DNA from: Pedobacter kyonggii
Lineage (GTDB): Bacteria > Bacteroidota > Bacteroidia > Sphingobacteriales > Sphingobacteriaceae
DNA: 64,000 nt
Direction of reading: 5' to 3'
Assembly (NCBI RefSeq): GCF_004310665.1
Contig: NZ_SIXF01000032.1
Span: 1 to 64,000 of the forward strand
The notes beneath the pieces were generated by a model. It was not told the DNA's origin, made no database searches, and was given only the letters and a program-made list of their open reading frames with translations. How positions within the stretch are numbered: the stretch's first letter is position 1; each line of letters begins with the position of its first letter. Both the position numbers and the translations under genes were made by a program. Shown one piece after another: positions 61,470 through 64,000 of this stretch.

Positions 61470-62575
61470 AATCTATATACCACTCCCCAGTTTACATAAT
61501 CGGCCTGTGCAAAGTGCATATAGGTTTTTGCCTGTAAGCCAATGTGCGGCGTAATATTAAAAGTAGGTCCAAATGTCCAATACCAGCTCGCTTTATCCAT
61601 CAACCTATTGTAGTGGGCGTATTTTCCAATCTGTGCCGCAACAGTTACTCGCCACAAGTTGATATCAGCACCAATACTGATCCCGGTACGCCATTTATTA
61701 TACGAAGTGCCATAGTTCTGAAAGGTTGCTCCATAATTATCCGGGTCAAATACGGTAAAATAATAAACGGCATCAGCACCGGCCTTAAGTGACATCACAT
61801 CATTTAGGTAAAAATTGTAACCCGCATATAACCCGCTTTTGTATAAACTTTTTGCTCTATCGCCAAATACCCCCCTTGCGCCTAAACCCGCACTAAGCTC
61901 AATTGAATTACGCTGTAAAGTGGTGTATGTGCTTTTCCGCTCAGTAGTTAATGTTTTCGGGTTGTTTAGTTTAAGTCCGATGTAAACATTTCCGGTGTTC
62001 AAACCCCCATTGGGTACAGTAGCTCCACCATTCGATACGTGTAAAAAACCGAAACCTACTAACAGATCCGCATATTTACTCATTGGCAGCTCCATTCCTA
62101 AGTCTGCTTTAATGGTTTCATTAATCGGGCTTCCCAAAAAACGGTTTTTGGTATTGTTAAAGTAATACTTGTTTGTATAACCCAAGCCAACGCCTGGCGT
62201 AAAATTAAATTTAGCTTTTCCGATTTTGAATAGCTGAAAATCCATCTGTGCCACTAAGCCATATATCTGGCCAAAAGCATTGGCCGAAGTATCTTTTGTA
62301 CCTTTCAGCTTGCTCAGGTCTCTAAAAACAAATCCGATCCCGTAAGATTGGGCACCACCAAATCCAATCCATTTATCGCTGTTCTGGCTGATGTCTTTAA
62401 AATATGCCGCATCAAATCCCGTAATCTGATCCTGAAACAGATGCCCCTGATCATTATTTATATGTGTACCAAATATGGGCTTAATAATAATCGAATGATT
62501 TTCGGGAGCAATTTGAGCCTTGGCAAACGCGCAGCCCGTAATAACGAAAATAAAAGAGAGTAGTTGTTTTTTCAT
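61466..62575 (-). CDS. PagL-like acyloxyacyl hydrolase (lipid A 3-O-deacylase)
   Basis: A 369-residue exported outer-membrane protein. Signal peptide (cleavage near FAKAQ, residue 21); the mature part alternates hydrophobic and polar residues as in a beta barrel. The PagL catalytic motif is LHVSNGG with His179, Ser181 and Asn182. PagL removes the 3-O acyl chain of lipid A, lowering its toxicity. The protein is about twice the length of enterobacterial PagL, with a second barrel-like half. It starts one base inside the stop of the LpxR-like gene. Confidence 0.83.
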   Translation of the reverse strand: MKKQLLSFIFVITGCAFAKAQIAPENHSIIIKPIFGTHINNDQGHLFQDQITGFDAAYFKDISQNSDKWIGFGGAQSYGIGFVFRDLSKLKGTKDTSANAFGQIYGLVAQMDFQLFKIGKAKFNFTPGVGLGYTNKYYFNNTKNRFLGSPINETIKADLGMELPMSKYADLLVGFGFLHVSNGGATVPNGGLNTGNVYIGLKLNNPKTLTTERKSTYTTLQRNSIELSAGLGARGVFGDRAKSLYKSGLYAGYNFYLNDVMSLKAGADAVYYFTVFDPDNYGATFQNYGTSYNKWRTGISIGADINLWRVTVAAQIGKYAHYNRLMDKASWYWTFGPTFNITPHIGLQAKTYMHFAQADYVNWGVVYRF

Positions 62576-63540
62576 TAGCTTTTACTAAAACGGTAAGCAA
62601 GACTATAAAAGGCATAACGGTAGCCAGTGGCACTGTTTTTAACTTCGTTCGAAGTAAAAGTAGCGGTATAATTGGCTGTCCAGCGTGCAATGGCGAACGT
62701 TAAACCTACCTGTGTGGTAAAAACAATTGGCTTAGGCTTAAAAGTGATCGGCCCTTTATCATTCAAAAATAAGCCTCCCTGCAAACTGGAGTCGAACGCA
62801 ACAGCATGTAACTGAGGACTAACAGAAAGGAAAAGTTCGTACTTGCGTTGCGGTTTGTTCGGATGGTTATTGCTGACCAAGCTATTAAAAGCCGATGAAC
62901 CATCCATATCATTAAATCTGCCCAAACGGAACATCGCACCGAGATTTGCTTTTGTAATCACATTACCAACTGCGGCTGAAGTTGTTCCTGTAATATCGAA
63001 TATTTTATTGTTTGTGCTCATTAAAAGCTTGTTGTATTCTACACCTAAGTTTAATGTTGGTTCGCTGTTTAAACCGTATTCCCATCCTTCAATCTGATTT
63101 TGACCAACCAGTTTATGAAATGCTTTTTGAAACTCTTCACCCAAAGCATCTTTTCCCGTAAGTCCAATCTGCGCAGAAACCTTAAGCATCTGTTTATTTG
63201 CGTAAAACCGACTATAATTTGCCTCGCCATAAAGGTATGCCGTAAAAGGGCGGTCGTGTAGGGCGGGGTTTGGTACAAAGCTGTAATACGGATTGTATAT
63301 TTTTTGGCCAAATTCAAAACCGATAATTTCTTTACTTCTTCCTGCTTTTAAATTCTCCCCGTTCAGGGCATGCCTATATTTAATAAAAGCACCGTTTGTA
63401 TAATAACGGTCGCTGGTAATGTCAATGTAGGCATCGTTCTCAGAGATAACAACAAGCTCATTTTTATAATTTTGCGCATAACCGATTTCCGCTATGCCGA
63501 TAAATAGCAGAGAAAAGTATAGTTTGAGCATCAACTTCAT
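62575..63540 (-). CDS. LpxR-like lipid A deacylase
   Basis: A 321-residue outer-membrane barrel protein with a signal peptide (cleavage near YAQ, residue 23). VVISENDAYIDITSDRYYTNGAFIKYRH matches the LpxR active-site region (NDxxxxTDRxYTNG), with Asn, Asp and the later His as likely catalytic or metal residues. LpxR removes the 3'-acyloxyacyl group of lipid A in a Ca-dependent way. It overlaps the PagL-like gene by one base (stop/start junction), making a two-enzyme lipid A deacylation operon. Confidence 0.85.
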   Translation of the reverse strand: MKLMLKLYFSLLFIGIAEIGYAQNYKNELVVISENDAYIDITSDRYYTNGAFIKYRHALNGENLKAGRSKEIIGFEFGQKIYNPYYSFVPNPALHDRPFTAYLYGEANYSRFYANKQMLKVSAQIGLTGKDALGEEFQKAFHKLVGQNQIEGWEYGLNSEPTLNLGVEYNKLLMSTNNKIFDITGTTSAAVGNVITKANLGAMFRLGRFNDMDGSSAFNSLVSNNHPNKPQRKYELFLSVSPQLHAVAFDSSLQGGLFLNDKGPITFKPKPIVFTTQVGLTFAIARWTANYTATFTSNEVKNSATGYRYAFYSLAYRFSKS

Positions 63541-64000
63541 TTATATGGATGGTTTAATAAAGCCATAAAAGTATTAATTATTGCTCGAAATTTCGATACG
63601 ATGGTTGCCAATTGCTGCTGGAAAACTTCGAAAGTCTATTCAGTCCACACAGGTTATGCTACACTATATAAGAATGTTTTTGTTTTTTAGCAAAGGCAGG
63701 TTCTTACTGCTATGTAGGTTTGTTCCCGCTATCCGCTTTATCCAGATGAAAACCTGTGAAACAAGCAAGCACACCAAAATATACCACAAACCGGTGCTTA
63801 AATCGGGATGCCCGCTGCTATCGGGTTTATTCTGCAGGGTCTTGCGAAGTTTTAAAAGGCTGGGCGCATGGAAACCCTGGAAGCCTGAAGGGGAGTAGCC
63901 CGCCCGTCCCTAAATACGCTTTCGCTCAAAAAGTTTTGCTATCCTCGAAACTTTTTCCTGTTGAAAACCATGTAGTTAGCTTAAACCTTCAGATAATCGG
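63541..64000. other. Gap at the window end, repeat-bearing
   Basis: No convincing gene. It holds the second 102-bp repeat (63724-63825); the rest is GC-variable palindromic debris. A frame of about 105 codons at 63581-63898 runs through the repeat and is judged spurious. Confidence 0.5.
63724..63825 (+). repeat. 102-bp direct repeat, family D copy 2
   Basis: Same orientation and length as 58642-58743; shares gaaaacctgtgaaacaagca and ccggtgcttaaatcgggatg. The two bracket the segment with the FAD oxidoreductase, DinB, CoA-binding and lipid A deacylase genes. Confidence 0.8.

Noticed and set aside
63581-63898. 105-codon frame near the window end
   Set aside because: It runs through the 102-bp repeat and shows no recognisable domain or promoter.
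1-64000. tRNA, rRNA, tmRNA or transposase genes
   Set aside because: No tRNA-like T-loop sequence, rRNA segment or DDE-type transposase frame was recognised in any gap.

Overview
The window looks like chromosomal DNA from a member of the Bacteroidota, most probably a Pedobacter-like Sphingobacteriaceae. It is AT-rich and tightly packed. Several starts are preceded by the Bacteroidota -7 promoter element TAnnTTTG rather than by a strong Shine-Dalgarno sequence. The gene content also fits: a GIN-domain protein, a BT_3928-type DoxX protein, a monocyclic-carotenoid pathway, and a CdaA diadenylate cyclase beside folP. About 64 protein-coding genes are supported. I see no tRNA, rRNA, CRISPR array or intact insertion sequence.

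Layout. 1-7.8 kb: a small secreted protein, a polysaccharide deacetylase, a GtrA/GT39 membrane pair, pdxJ, an EamA permease, a lipoprotein and a glycosyltransferase-like gene bracketed by short direct repeats. 8-18.3 kb: gcvP, a serine hydrolase, a YceI protein, an MBL hydrolase, a sulfatase, recJ and lptB. 18.5-32.3 kb: a GH3-family protein, small membrane proteins, bacilliredoxin, cdaA, folP, a DoxX/ABC-permease/DinB/aroK run, and a minus-strand run of M28 peptidase, carotenoid desaturase (crtD-like) and esterase. 32.9-36.8 kb: rlmD, a GIN protein and a PyrR-like phosphoribosyltransferase. 36.9-41.4 kb: acyltransferase, glycosyltransferase, cruF, a broken YoeB-type toxin-antitoxin pair, ispH and crtW. 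41.6-44.3 kb: hemH, gluconokinase and waaA. 44.5-49.1 kb: ugd, uxs, galE, an unknown gene and a CpsB/YwqE-type phosphatase, a sugar-nucleotide and surface-polysaccharide operon. 49.3-53.4 kb: a MacB-like permease, an A-type Fe-S carrier and a methylmalonyl-CoA mutase large subunit. 53.4-55.4 kb: a likely replication origin and dnaA. 55.5-63.5 kb: a Nudix hydrolase, LemA/TPM genes, a FAD oxidoreductase, DinB and CoA-binding proteins, and a PagL-like plus LpxR-like lipid A deacylase pair.

Two themes connect the genes. The first is the envelope: lipid A deacylases, the LPS export ATPase LptB, Kdo transferase, UDP-glucuronate/UDP-xylose synthesis and GtrA/GT39 proteins. The second is a carotenoid pathway. 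ispH supplies precursor; cruF, crtD and crtW could hydrate, desaturate and ketolate a monocyclic carotene; the adjoining glycosyltransferase and acyltransferase could then glycosylate and acylate it. That would give an acylated carotenoid glycoside, which I consider the most interesting biosynthetic prediction here. Phytoene synthase, phytoene desaturase and cyclase genes are not in the window.

The intergenic DNA is full of repeats: long palindromes built on accgcaaag/ctttgcggt, short palindromes built on gtcatcctgaa/ttcaggatgac, an inverted pair built on cccctaaagggg, a pair of 102-bp direct repeats about 5 kb apart, and GTTAAC-rich tracts. In two places a repeat supplies the stop codon of the neighbouring gene.
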